From Dryas octopetala (Eukaryota; Streptophyta; Magnoliopsida; Rosales; Rosaceae), in NCBI GenBank assembly GCA_963921425.1, contig OY992837.1, positions 10,079,896 through 10,143,895 of the forward strand: a stretch of 64,000 nt of DNA. The letters run 5' to 3'. Position 1 is the stretch's first letter. Every line of letters starts with the position of its first letter. Positions 46,942-59,500 of this stretch are shown piece after piece. Under the pieces are notes generated by a model. It was not told where the DNA came from. It saw only the letters and a program-made list of their open reading frames with translations, and searched no databases. The translations under genes were made by a program, and so were the position numbers.

Positions 46942-47742
46942 TTAACATGATAATTAGAAGTAGGTCTCTTTTTGGAGGTTTATTTAGATTAAAACCATAT
47001 AGGAATTTAGATTTGTATTAAATTTTTTTTTAAGGCTAATGTCCAAGAAATGGAGTTTTTAAAAATTTGGACTCATATTATCTCTTAAAATTAAGATAAT
47101 TAATATGAATTAATTTTAAAAATTATGAAAGATAATATTCGTTAGAACTTAGAACATTTTTTAATTAAAACATTCAAGATTATCTATTTTTTATGTTTTA
47201 TAATTTAAAATAATGAAAGATAATATCTGTTTAAATTATACAAATAAAAAAATGCATTAATCTACAAAATAAAAAATAATCAAATAAATGTGAAAAAAAA
47301 TATATATAGGTACATTTCAATTGTACCAATACCTGGGTTGGTATATATATATATTTGATTAGGTGCGTATCAACGAACATGCATATAGGATCCGAATACT
47401 CGGTTTTCGTCGTCAATCACTCGGCCATGCTATTTCATTCCCCGAGTTTTGAGGGTAAATTCTCATCTTTTCACCTCATCTCTTTTTAGGGTAGAATGAA
47501 CTTAATAAAAGCATTATATTAAGGTTTAACTATAAAATTTTGGACGGACTCAATAATAATATGTTGATTAATTTAAGGGTTTTTATAAAACGGCCACTCA
47601 TAATTAGTTTCTCATAGGAGCCGGACTTAATAATAATATGTTGTGCTAATTATCGAGGTAATGAGGTGCAAACGGACTTATATGTGAAGATAAGTGCAAA
47701 ACCATATAATAAGTAAACTTATCAAAAATCAATTAGCAAGTC
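46942..47742. other. Intergenic, AT-rich, no gene seen
   Basis: Between the MITE and the tRNA gene no coding or structured feature is recognised. It contains AT-rich runs and short direct repeats (GACTTAATAATAATATGTTG-like words near 47548 and 47625). Confidence 0.5.
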
Positions 47743-47815
47743 GGGGATGTAGCTCACATGGTAGAGCGCTCGCTTTGCATGCGAGAGGTACGGGGTTCGA
47801 TACCCCGCATCTCCA
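47743..47815 (+). tRNA. tRNA-Ala, anticodon UGC
   Basis: A 73-nt cloverleaf. Acceptor GGGGATG pairs with CATCTCC (one G-U), with discriminator A at 47815. The D arm begins TAGCTCACATGG. Anticodon stem CTCGC/GCGAG (47769-47773 and 47781-47785) encloses loop TTTGCAT with anticodon TGC at 47776-47778. The T arm GGGGTTCGATACCCC is intact. No intron, and the 3' CCA is not encoded, as expected for a nuclear gene. A T-rich stretch (TTGTTTTT) follows as a likely Pol III terminator. It ends 145 bp before the HST start codon, on the same strand. Confidence 0.96.
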
Positions 47816-47960
47816 TTGTTTTTAAATAGTAAAGGAAGTGGGAACGACATGTCGTTCTTCTTCATTTTTTCGTTTTGTCCGAGTTTCGAAATCCTATCTA
47901 AATTTCTCGGTGCACAGACTCGGTCACTCTCTCACTCTCTCTTAAGCTTAGAAGTTAGCA

Positions 47961-50900
47961 ATGGAGCTCTCATTCGCTCCCTCCTATTCGCTTCGGATCC
48001 GAGCTCTAACCCCTCATTGCAAGACCTCTTTTTTTCCGTCAACTGTTATCAAGCCCAACACCAAACCCGTTGCTTCTCTCTCAAAATGCGCAGAAAACTT
48101 GCGCTCAATTGGGCTGGACCGAGGCTCAAAATCCTTACCCAACAACCAGAAGAAGCGAAAATTCATCTGGGTATGCTTCATTTCTTCAAAATATCATATT
48201 ACACTTAGCTTGCTTGTTGTTGGTCCAATTGGGTTGTTTCTCTTACCAATGATTGTTAGAAAATGTCAATAAGAAATTTTCATAAGAACTTAGAATTTTT
48301 TTTTTTTTTTTTTTTCCAGTTGGGTATGTTTAGTTTGTTCCAATTCAACTCTGTTTTATGCACATATACCCAAATTGATTGACAGGAGAAAGAGAGATCT
48401 TTTATTTTTAGTCATTCTAGCTGTTAATGAAATTATATCAAGGTTTGAAGGCCTAGTGTAGTGTCTGAGATCGATGGCAGGCAATTTGCGTTGACAGTAT
48501 CACTATCTCTCAACCCATTATTGAATCAAAGCAGCAAAAACTAGTTAGAAGCTTGAAATAATTGATGTACCTATATGCTTACTCTATTAAATAAAAATTG
48601 AAGAAAGAAATTTGTTGATTGTTTGTACCAATACTCCCAGTCCCTGGTTGCTGATATTGATTATCATTGGACATGTTTTGGTACTTGGTTCAGTTCCATA
48701 TACATGGTTGCACAAAAAAATATTTCACTTTAGTCTATGAGACTCAAACGTTTTCTTTATGGCATTAAAGTGAAAGTGAATGCTGCCAGGCCTGCAGTCA
48801 AGTTGGAGCTGCTGGGTCTGATCCAGTACAGACCAAAGTTTCAGATTTTAAAGATGCTTGTTGGAGATTCCTGAGGCCCCATACCATACGTGGAACAGCT
48901 TTGGGATCAACGTAAGTAATTACCTTGGAGAACACTGGTTGATATTTGTTAACAGGTTTTTCTTTGAACCCAGTCCAGGTGTAATTGATCACATTTGTGT
49001 ATTTTTTTTTTTGCCCACAGTGCTTTGGTGACAAGAGCGTTGATCGAGAACTCCAATTTGATAAAGTGGTCTCTGCTGTTTAAGGCATTCTCTGGTCTTT
49101 TAGCTCTACTATGTGGGAATGGTTATATAGTTGGCATCAATCAGATTTACGATATCAGAATTGACAAGTACGCTGCCCACATATATACACATCTTTCTGT
49201 TACTTAAACAAACTCTTAGAAAAGGATTTGTGAAACAGCCTGCCTTAAACTTTAAAGTATTGGTTCCCAGGAAACACAATAGGTTCAATATGGTTTATAC
49301 ACATTTCTTGGTTTAAGATCCAGTACAAGTTGGCCCTTGTCAGAAAGATATTGATGCCTTGAATCGTTGTAGTTGATGCATATCAATCATCTGACTTAGA
49401 GACTATTGATAAAAGTGTTCTGTGGTTTTTGAGAAAAGGAAAAATATAGAGCCAGATGGTCTTGACCCTTTGGTAAATCACCATCTTCACAATCATCATC
49501 TTTACTGTTTTTTACCTGTTGTGTGACAGATTGTCTGTGGAAATTATTGCATATTAGATTCTCTTAACTTATTCTGTCTCTTTCTGTTTTGTTTGTAGGG
49601 TAAACAAACCTTATTTACCTATCGCTGCAGGGGATCTTTCAGTTAAATCAGCATGGCTCTTGGTGATATTTTTTGCAGTGACTGGCCTGTTGATTGTTGG
49701 ATTGAACTTTGGGCCATTCATTACTTCTCTCTACTCTCTTGGTCTTTTCCTTGGCACCATCTATTCTGTTCCTCCATTTAGAATGAAGAGATTTCCTGTT
49801 GCAGCATTTCTTATAATTGCCACGGTATTTCTCCCTGTTTTCCAATTCTAATAATAGAATAATGTGCTTGTTTTTTGTGTTTTGTGGATTTTTTTGGCTC
49901 CATTCCAAATTTAGTACCTTTCTCACATGTAAATGGCTTGATAAAGTTGAGCCATCCTGTTTTATACTGTTTTACATGGGATTTGAAACACTTGATTTCC
50001 ATCTAAAGTTGAACCATCCTGAAAATCTCCAAATAAAGAATAAAGCAGGTAATAGGTTCATACGTTTATAATTATCACAATCTAAGAAAGTACAGTAAAA
50101 TGAAAAGGGCATATGAAAGTAATAGAAAACAAAGTAGAACATTTACAAGCCATACTCTTGAGAAAACAAAGTAGAAAAGGGTTATGAATTTAAGATAATA
50201 ATTTTTCGAAATTCTGAAAAGGAAAAAGAAGCCCACCAGTGACAGAAAGAGGAAGTAGTTTATTTACAAGCCATGTGAAACAAAAAAAGAAAGTTGCAAT
50301 TTAATTTCTTGTCATTGTGGGAGCTTGTACCTATAGTGCTTAAGAGCAATTAACGCTACACCCAAGATTTCGAGTTCAACTCCCCTCCCCCCAATATCTT
50401 CTGATCAAAAATTAAATTCATGTTCCTGTTCTGTATAGATTCGTCATTTATTCTCCTACAGTGTCAACTATCAATAAATTTTGTCGTGGAAATGTCTGTA
50501 AAATAGTATGCTGTGAACCTGTGAGTAATAATATGGGACAACCTTAGGTTTAGAGGGAAGGTAGCAGATTAGACCCAAATTGAAAAATTGATCAATAACT
50601 AATGGTGTGTTTGGATGAAGAAATTAAACTTGATGTTTAGGGGAAAATCTGGATTTGGAAAATGGCAATCACGAAGTGCACCATAAACTTCTGTGGCAAA
50701 TTGGCAATATGCCCTAGATATAGCAAAAAAATGCCAAATATGGGAACTGCCCCCAAAACAGCAGTTAGCCTTATTATATGGCTGAAACATCAAATGCTAC
50801 AGTAGTATAATACTCTTTATAGTTGAGTCACTGAATTAGTATAGTTTGATCTAACATAATTGTATAAAACATTGACGTGGCTGAATTGAACAACTTACAA

Positions 50901-53511
50901 GCAAAGGGCCTGGAAAGTAAATCCAACTTTTAAAAGGATGGGAACTAAGTGATGGTTACTATGGTCATTTAGAAACATGGGTCATGATATTTTGCATGAA
51001 TATGTGAATTTAATTATTTTTTATAATTATTTTGCCATACATTTCTCCAAGAGTAGTGGAATTGATGTAGAAACATGGCTCATGCTCCTTTGCAGGTACG
51101 GGGTTTCCTTCTTAATTTTGGTGTATATTATGCCACTAGAGCTGCTCTTGGGCTTCAATTTGAGTGGAGGTTTGTTACCATTTCTCCTATTTGTTTTAAC
51201 ATGTAGACTCTGACTCAGATGAATCATGAAACCATAGCATCATGTATGACCAATGGTGTAAAGACATGATGTCTCTTTGTTGTGAAACTGGTCAGTTTGG
51301 TATTGGTTGCTTGGCATTTGTTTTGGAGTATCATCCAAAAAGCATTCTCAACCGTAATTCTTTAATGCTTCTCTAAAATTTATAATGGGAAACAGAAAAA
51401 TCAACTATCTAATCATATTTCATTACTATGTAAGTAACCAAGAAAGGCTATTGTCTGCCAATCTGGAGTCATTTAAAGTAATTTTAACTGGTATGACTCT
51501 ACAATTAGATGGACTAATACATGCTTGATGAGAAGCTATTGTAGTTACACACTTGAATATGGACTTTTAAAGTGAACCGAAAGGGACCTTTCCTAAATCC
51601 AACACCTGAATGTTACTACTTATTAATCTTGAATTTCTTAAGTAGAAGGATCCAGGCTGGTTGATTTAATTTCCACTTTTGTTCTTGTGAATGTTACTAA
51701 TATACTTTTGATATCTAGTTGTGTTTACACATGTTCATAATTTTAAGATTTTAATGCTGGACTTCAAATTCTACGTGCAGCTCGCCCGTGGCTTTTATCA
51801 CTTCCTTTGTAACATTATTTGCTTTGGTTATTGCCATAACGAAAGATCTTCCAGATGTAGAGGGGGATCGCAAGTAAGTTGCAGGACCTAGTTACTTTGT
51901 GGTTGCTGATAAATGATATCTCATTGGATCCTTGCCCCATATAATTTGTATCTGTTGGATTTACTTTCTGCATTTTGGCTATTATTTTAATGTCTCTTTT
52001 TTTTTTTTCTTTATGTTTTTGTCTTTGCACGTGTTAAATTACACATGAATCAACAAGTATTAAAACTTTGTACCCCCCCCCCCCCTCTCCCCCCCAAATA
52101 CATGTAGAGAGTAGGTGTCATTTTTCCTGCAGGTTGGCATATTTGATGTTTCTCACCGGAATTCTCAATTTTCTTAATATGCTTCACCCATTGGAACTTT
52201 TTTCCCTACACTTTTAGATCTGAATGCAAAACTATTTTCGTTAGAAGCCTAATATTCTACCTGTCGTCCAATATTCATTGAAATAGTAATATTACAGGTT
52301 TCAGATATCAACATTTGCAACAAAACTTGGAGTTAGAAACATTGCGTTCCTTGGTTCTGGACTTCTGCTACTAAATTATGTTGCTTCTATATTGGCAGCA
52401 AGTTTCATGCCTCAGGTGAGCATGTATCACTTGCGCAGTTCATGCATTTAGGCATAAGCTAATGGCTTTGGCTAATATGTTTGTGAAATCCTTGATATTT
52501 CCTCCATCAAGATGGCCCAAAAAATTCAAGTCTGTCAGTTTCTTGTCTACAGGCATTCAGGCGTAGCTTAATGATACCCACCCATACAATCTTGGCATTG
52601 AGTTTAATTTTCCAGGTTTGTATCGCGGGATTCATTCCTCTTCTGATTACCACTGTAGCCATGATATGCAATCTCTTCTTTGTTTCTTAACTTTTTGTTT
52701 AAATGTTCCTTGTTTATGTTGGATGTTTTGCATTTACATCCTCCCCCTTCCTTTTAAAGCTCCAAGAGTATCAGTGTATCACCCTAGCATTATATAATTT
52801 ATATCATTTGTGCTTATGATCTCAGAAAAATTTATTGCGGAAAAATCGCATTGCTTCTCTTTGTAGTTTCTTCTTACTGAAAAAAAATTATTGATTTAAG
52901 GCATTTATGACACTGATTCTTTTCAAATTAGCACATCCAGTATATTGTGTGTGTGTGTGTGTGTGGTGGTGGTGGTGGTGGGGTATAGGGTGTATAAGTA
53001 GCCATGGCACACATATTTCAGATATGTCACTTCTGCCATAGTTGATTGATGCAAATGAAATGGCAATGGCAACTTGTGCCACTTCGAGCTCTCTTAATCA
53101 AATTGGATATTAATGGTTTATGTTAGACATCTTTCCCACACCAGACAAACAAACATTTAATGAAGTATTATATATTGTTAAACTCTTACGTGCAATTTTA
53201 TTCTTATGTACTTTCAGGCTTGGGTGCTTGAGCAAGCAAATTACACCAAGGTAACACAAAATTTATGTTGCATGAATAGCACATTTTACTGGCCCAATGA
53301 TCAAGTAGTACAAATTGGAATAGGATAATTCAGCATGATAGCACATTTTACTGGTCTAATGATCTATCAGATTCCAATAAACTGACACAGAATATTTAAT
53401 TTATCGTCTGATTATAAGCTTGAATGCATTGTGCAGGAAGCAATTGCCAACTTCTATAGATTTATATGGAATCTCTTCTATGCTGAGTATATCATTTTTC
53501 CCTTCATCTAG
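47961..53511 (+). CDS. HST: Homogentisate solanesyltransferase, chloroplast (plastoquinone synthesis)
   Basis: UbiA-type membrane prenyltransferase of the plastid envelope that joins homogentisate to a solanesyl chain, the committed step to plastoquinone-9 (VTE2-2/PDS2 type). Exons 47961-48170, 48790-48911, 49021-49167, 49599-49824, 51096-51169, 51781-51873, 52298-52415, 52553-52615, 53218-53250 and 53437-53511 join in frame to 386 aa, the Arabidopsis HST length. Residues 1 to about 70 are Ser/Lys-rich, a plastid transit peptide. The mature part starts [13 protein letters not shown]. First Asp motif NQIYDIRID (Asn151, Asp155, Asp159) and second KDLPDVEGD (Asp282, Asp285, Asp289) are intact. 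Hydrophobic segments such as [20 protein letters not shown] span the membrane. It ends [11 protein letters not shown]. The sequence matches HST rather than the related tocopherol enzyme HPT, which has LSDVEID in motif 1. Confidence 0.96.
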
Positions 53512-55262
53512 AAACTCATTATTTTATGAATCCTGTGTGAGAGAGAGAGAGAGAGAGAGTGTGTGTGTGTGTGTGTCTTATCAACAACTTGTAAATATTG
53601 GCGCAAGAATCTAGGCGTATGTTATAAAACATATAACAAATTTTTGTTGTATCAAATTGGTAAGTAAAAGCAACAATTACAGGGATATCGTTTTGAACTT
53701 TGAGAAATCTGTTACTAAACATGGATGGTTGATTTAAGGTATTGTTGAGTTTTGTGGTTTCTGTTCTTCCACATGACAAGATCTGAACTAGAAGCTAGTT
53801 TTATCATACCCCACATTATAATTTCTGGCCCAACTCATTAACTCGCAATTAACATATTAATATCAAAAGTGGATGATTAAATTGGCCAAAACCAATTAGG
53901 AAAGTTTGTGTTTTGAGTGTAACAGAGAATTTGAACTTGGACATCTAGAGTTGGGAAAAGAAGTTGTGGCCAAGGGACAAAAGAGTATGTAAATGGAAAT
54001 GAAATATGAGAAAATTGTAGTCATCTACTTCATCTGACCATTTATAACTAGTCTCCCCCCCCTTCCCTTTTTCTCCAAGCTATGACCATTGACTGAGTAA
54101 CATTTTGGTTGAGGGGGTAGGTCTCTTTGGTTTGACAAAGTTGGTGAGCTTTTTACTTTTTAGAATGATTAGAAAAGAAGGGGGAAAAAGGAAAAACTAT
54201 TGTGTATATGAAAGTAGCATTCAAATTATCATTAAAACTGATGGTTGTCGACTCAAATGAAGTGAAGACAGATATATCCATGCAATTTGTTGCAAATGCT
54301 GACTAATTAGAAGTTGTCTTTACAATTTTCTTTTGTCAAACCTAAACCAGTAATTCTAAAGTCTCTAATCCATGGCTTATAATTTTCCAATTTTTTTTTT
54401 CTTTGTTTCAACTTCATTTCTACTATTTTACTAACCCAATAATGCTATAAGAACCATAGTTTCTGAACACATATTATGATTGTTAATATGTACATATTAT
54501 ATCGCTGAGTTGTTAATTGATACATAGCACTACCACATTGGCACATTATATACATAAAGGCAATCAAGATTCTAAAATTTTATCAATGATTTGTTAATTG
54601 ATACATAGCACCATCATGCCAATATTATTAATCTTAATTCACTTACATTTTTGTCAAACACATAAAATTTTGTATGAATGTAATATTATTGGGATCATCT
54701 TAATTAACCAGATATGTAAATTTTCTCTTTAATAGAAAGTATAATAACACTACCACTAAATAGTCAATTAAGATATTTCAAATAATTTTATTTTATTTTA
54801 TAAATTCACTACCATTTTGATTATTAGCAGCTACACTACACCAACTTCGTGTCTAACTATCTATTACTCAACAACTACGCGAGTTCAGAAGTCCTCTGTC
54901 GGTGCTTTACTACATCCGCGTTGGACCTGAGAAAAAAAATTTTTTTTTACGAGACTCTGTAAATAGATTCTGTCTGGGTTGAAAAGCACCTTTGCGAAAA
55001 GCTCCAGCTGTTCATAATCCATTTTAGAATCTAATCCAAAAATAAATCCTAGTCTCTTTTTGCTTTGGTCAAAAACAAATCCTACGTACCCTTTCTAAAG
55101 CTCTGCTTTCCAGCTGCTCGTGGCGGCAGACCGTACGGCACTGCGTACTTCTTGTTATAGCGCGTGAGATGCACAGTCCAATAATAATTAAATGTGATAA
55201 TTCGTTTTAGTAGGTCTCCTGTCATTTCCTGTTGGATAACTCAACTCTAACTTAATATGTTT
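53512..55262. other. HST 3' region and intergenic DNA
   Basis: HST 3' UTR, then AT-rich DNA without a recognisable gene. (GA)n/(GT)n microsatellite text lies at about 53538-53577. Short repeats of ATTGATACATAGCAC occur near 54517 and 54597. Bases 55200-55255 are the source of the inverted copy found inside the next MITE. Confidence 0.5.
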
Positions 55263-55272
55263 AGAATTGTGC

Positions 55273-55707
55273 GAGTTAATTATACTTACACCCCTTAAGG
55301 TTTATCGTCTTTTCACATATATCTCCTAGAGTTTCAAAAATTACACATACATTACCTGAAGTTTCAAACTATTGCATATATTGCATATAACCCCCTACAA
55401 GAGAAAAAAATAAATAATAAAAAAAAGAAAATATTTGTATTGAGGTTGAATCTTACAGCTTGAGTAATCTTATTATGTCATTTTACCCTTTAGCATGCCT
55501 TTTTACATAATTTTTTATCATTTTTCGTCTCACTATATGGGGTTATATACAACAGTTAAGTTAGAGTTGAGTTATCCAATGGAAATGACAGGAGACCTAC
55601 TAAAACGAATACATCAAACCTCAGGGAGTGTATGTGTAATTATTGAAACCTCAGGGGGTGTATGTAAAAAAACGATAAACCTCTAAGGGTGTAAGTGTAA
55701 TTAACTC
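55273..55707. mobile_element. Mutator-type MITE, family A copy 2, carrying host flank DNA
   Basis: Same family as 46566-46932, in the opposite orientation internally. Ends GAGTTAATTATACTTACACC and ...GTGTAATTAACTC, with an exact 10-bp duplication AGAATTGTGC at 55263-55272 and 55708-55717. Relative to copy 1 it has about 57-60 extra bases between ATACAACAG and AAACCTCAGGG. Those at 55556-55610 are the reverse complement of host DNA at 55200-55255, just outside the left end. Confidence 0.88.
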
Positions 55708-55717
55708 AGAATTGTGC

Positions 55718-56708
55718 CATGTTCAAGTTGATCTATATATTTTGTCATCTATAAACTTAAACATAATTTTTCTTTATTTTTAATCCAAAACTAATGCTTA
55801 TGCATCACTTATAAAACAAAAACTCTATTTAATCATGTACTAACAAAGTCAAAAACCATAAAAAAAAAATAACTCATCAAATAAATATTAGAAAATAAGA
55901 AAAGTAATTCATTTTCTTCATATTATACTTTAAATGTATTTATAATGTCATAATTATAATTGTATTACACATGTTTCACACTAATTCGATTTGTTTATTA
56001 TTTATATTTACCATATCATATTATATTTAAATTTGTGTCAAAAATTGACCAACTAAAACCTGCTAATTTCGGACTTGTATCATCTTGTATAAAAAATTGC
56101 CACCTCTATTATTAATAAACCCAACACAGCAGTGAGTCAAAAGTGATAGAGGCATGGTGTTTGTGCATAGTAAGCCTCTCGAGTGTCGACCACGTAGGTT
56201 TAAAATAATAAGAAAAAAGAATATTGTGCATTTTATGGCCAGTGAAATATAATAAGAAAAAATAAAGTAATATAATAGATACAATGAATGGTACATAATA
56301 ATACATTGAAGGCCACAAGTGTACAACTATGCATAATGGCGGTGACCCATTTGCATTTATTTAAGCATTTAAGGAGTTGGCGATGGCAATTTATTGCTTA
56401 CAACTTGTTCTTTTGGTAGGAAATTAATTGATTACACTGGAATGGGTATTTTTCAATTTGATGCAACATTTGGTTGTCTTAAACCATAACAACCAAGTGT
56501 TGCATGATTTGCATCAATTGAAAAATAATTTTAGGTGGATATATATAGAAGGGTGCTTCTTCTTGTCAGACAGATTAACGTTTCGTTTTATCACTCATAA
56601 ATTCATAATCATTCATCAAGCATGAATATGTGGATTACAATAGTTTGATGTATACGTCATTGAATTGGAAGATTTTAATTTAAATAAAATAAGTACTTTA
56701 TAATCTAA
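55718..56708. other. Intergenic, AT-rich, no gene seen
   Basis: No coding signature, RNA gene or clear element boundary recognised. Confidence 0.5.
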
Positions 56709-57101
56709 GATTAATGTCATTTTACTCCGCAGACTATTACACTTGTATTAGTTTGCTCCCCAGACTTCTAATTTGAAAAATTAAGGACCTTGACTTTTTT
56801 CAATTTTGCCAATTGAGGTTCTTTCGTCAATTTACACATTTTTCATCCTAAATGTTGGAATGATCAACCAAAATTTAACGAGAAATGAAGGAGGGAAAAA
56901 TGATGCATGAGGAAAAAATGGTAAGATATAAATGAAAGAGACCATTTTGCCTTCAAAGATTTGGATGAAAAATGTGTAAATTGTAGGGAGAACCTCAATT
57001 GGCAAAATTGAAAAAGTCAGGGTCCTTAATTCTCCAAGTTAGAAATCTAGGGAGCAAACTAATACAAGTTTAATAGTCTGAGGAGCAAAATTGTATTAAT
57101 C
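56709..57101. mobile_element. Foldback MITE, about 393 bp
   Basis: Long inverted arms: left GATTAATGTCATTTTACTCC and, as complement of the right end, GATTAATACAATTTTGCTCC. Pairing continues through CAGACTATTA, CTTGTATTAGTTTGCTCCC, AGACTTCTAA, AAGGACC and TTGCCAATTGAGGTTCT (about 170 bp per arm). The target duplication is unclear (TATAATCTA versus TATAATTTA nearby), so the superfamily is not assigned. Confidence 0.75.
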
Positions 57102-57298
57102 CCTTATAATTTAGTGACTCATATATTTTATATACTTATGTATGTTTATCTTATTCATGCTTATAAGAGGATTTCTCATTTATATATATGATACGAAGGT
57201 CATATAACCAATTTACAAACATATCATATAGTAGTTAATAGCAGAAATATGAAGTTGTCAAGATTTAAGGGTTAAAAACGTATTTATATATATATGAG

Positions 57299-58258
57299 CA
57301 AGGAATAAAATTTCGGGTTTCGAGAAAATTTCGATGGAAATTTCGACGGAAATTTCGAAGATTTTTAAATTTCGACAGAAATTAAACGGAAACGATGGAA
57401 ATTACTATCAAAATATGGAAATTTTGAATGAAACTTTACTATATGTTTATTTAACATATTATCTACTACATTGATAAAAAACATTGAAGAAATCAAATTA
57501 TATAATAAGTTTCATGTGATATAAGATGAATATAATGCGCGCTGAAGGTAAATACTGTGAAATAAAATTAGTATAATGAATAAATAAAATTAATATATTT
57601 TTTATACTCTATAATATATACACTAAATTCTATATACTTTATAATCTATACTCTATATTATTTAAGATATCGTATAAGATATTAGGGTTTAGACCCTTTA
57701 GGATATTTTTAATTATTTTTTATATAAAAAGGTATTAGAGTTTATTGGTTTAGAGTTTAAAAACAATTAAACGAAACCCCAAAACGGCCAAACGAAATCT
57801 CAAATAATTTTTTTTTTCAATTGCCCAAAAACCTCAAACTAGGATATGGTATATGATATTAGGATTTAGGCTCTTTAGAGTATTTTAAATTATTTTTTAT
57901 ATAAAAATATATTAGAGTTTACAAATTTAGGGTTTAAAAACAACTAAATGAAACTCCAAAAAGACCAAATGAAAACCCAAACTATTTTTTTTTCTTTACA
58001 ATTGCCCAAAAGCCCCAAACCCCAATCAACCCTAGACCTTTTAATTTTTTTTCTCTTTCTTACTTTTTTTTTTTCTTTTTTTTTTCTTCTTTTTCTTTCC
58101 TTCTTTTTCTTTTTTTCTTTTCTTTTTTTCTTCTTCTTTTTCTTTTTTTCCTTTTCTTTTTTTCCTTTCTTTATTTTTTTTCTTCTTTTTCTTTCCTTCC
58201 TTCCCTTTCCTTTCCTTTCCTTTCCCCCCGAGCTCCAGCAAAACCTTCCACTGTTTTT

Positions 58259-58301
<43 letters not shown>

Positions 58302-58678
58302 CAATCCATCACCAACCCACCTCACCCTCACCACCTTCTCCCCCCTGCCACGCCTCCTCTGCCGCGCCCCCTCGATCTCCCTCCTGCCACCGCCCGCTCA
58401 TCTTCTCCCTCGATCTCCCCCCTGCCGCGCCCCCTCCACCGCCCCATTTTTCTCCCAAAACCCTCTTTTTCTCTCCAACCCAGCCTCCTCTCCAAAAAGC
58501 AAAAACCCAAAATTTCAAAACCAGATCACCGGCGAAATTTCGAGAATTTCGGCGAAATTTCAAAAATTTTGCCGAAATTATACTGAAAATTTAACAAAAC
58601 TTGGTTTCGATTTCGACCCCTCCCAAAATCAAAAATTTCGGCGAAATTTCGCCGAAATTTTCGAAATTTAAACCCTTG
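57299..58678. mobile_element. Non-autonomous hAT-like element, 1380 bp
   Basis: Ends CAAGGAATAAAATTTCGGG and, as complement of the right end, CAAGGGTTTAAATTTCG. Flanks are TATATGAG (57291-57298) and TATAGGAG (58679-58686), an 8-bp duplication with one difference. Both subterminal zones are built from TTTCGGCGAAA and AAATTTCGA words. The interior has a repeated AGGATATTTTTAATTATTTTTTATATAAAAA-type block (about 57698 and 57878, shown here in part), a pyrimidine tract (about 58040-58300, ending in a (CT)n run) and a C-rich stretch. No transposase. Confidence 0.68.
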
Positions 58679-58680
58679 TA

Positions 58681-59500
58681 TAGGAGTGCTCTAAAATTAA
58701 TTGGTTAGCAAGTTAATGAAGCTAATCATGTTTTTGGGACCACTACATAATTAATCTCATAATCCGAATCGTCATTTATTTAGGTCATTCTTTAAAGATC
58801 ATCATTATAAAAAATCTAACTAAATTGGAAATCATTTAGTCATCTAATTGAGATTAAATAAATAGACGATCAATGTTTTCGATAAAAGTATATAAATAGT
58901 TCTTATAATCAAATGACTAAATGACTTTTGATTTTGAAGATTTTTTACAAGGATGATTTTTGAAGTAGAGCCTAAAAAATAGACGGTTCGGATTTTGATC
59001 GAGTTTACATTGTGCGGTAGGCCCAATAAGGTAGTTAGCTTTGTATTAATTTACTAACCTTAGAGCATTCTTGTATATGAGTATACTGTATACTCATATA
59101 CAAGAATGCTCTAAAACTAACTGGTTAGTAAGTTAATACAAAGCTAACTACTATGTTGGGACACTGCACAATATAATCTCAAAATTCGAACCATCTATTT
59201 TTTAGGTCCTACTTCAAAGATCATTCTTATAAAAAATCTTCAAAATCGGAAGTCATTTAGCCATTTGATTATAATAATATCTATTTACATGCTTTTATCG
59301 AAAATATTGATCATCTATTTATTTGATCTCAATTAGATGACTACATAATTTTCAATTTAGTTGATTTTTTGCAATGATGATCTTTGATGTAGGGCCTAAA
59401 TAATTGATGGCTCGGATTATGAGATTAGTTATGTGGTGGGCTCAAAAGTATGATTAGTTTCGTATTAACTTGTTAACTAATTAGCTTTAGAGCACTCCTC
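58681..59500. mobile_element. Head-to-head pair of foldback MITEs forming a 0.8-kb palindrome
   Basis: The axis is at 59087 (GTATAC-T-GTATAC). The inner about 52 bp (59061-59113) pair almost perfectly and similarity continues outward to AGGAGTGCTCTAAA at the left and TTTAGAGCACTCCT at the right. Each half is itself an inverted repeat (for example AATCCGAATCGTC in the left part of half A against GACGGTTCGGATT in its right part), so there are four related arms. Words such as GATCATCATTATAAAAAATC recur in all four. Confidence 0.85.

Noticed and set aside
50600-50630. TAATGGTGTGTTTGGATGAAG in an HST intron, resembling the Harbinger-like MITE end
   Set aside because: No matching inverted end was found downstream within the intron, so an element cannot be defined; it may be a relic.
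57948-58586. 212-codon Phe/Ser/Pro-rich frame
   Set aside because: Pyrimidine tract translated as poly-Phe and poly-Ser inside a non-autonomous hAT-like element.
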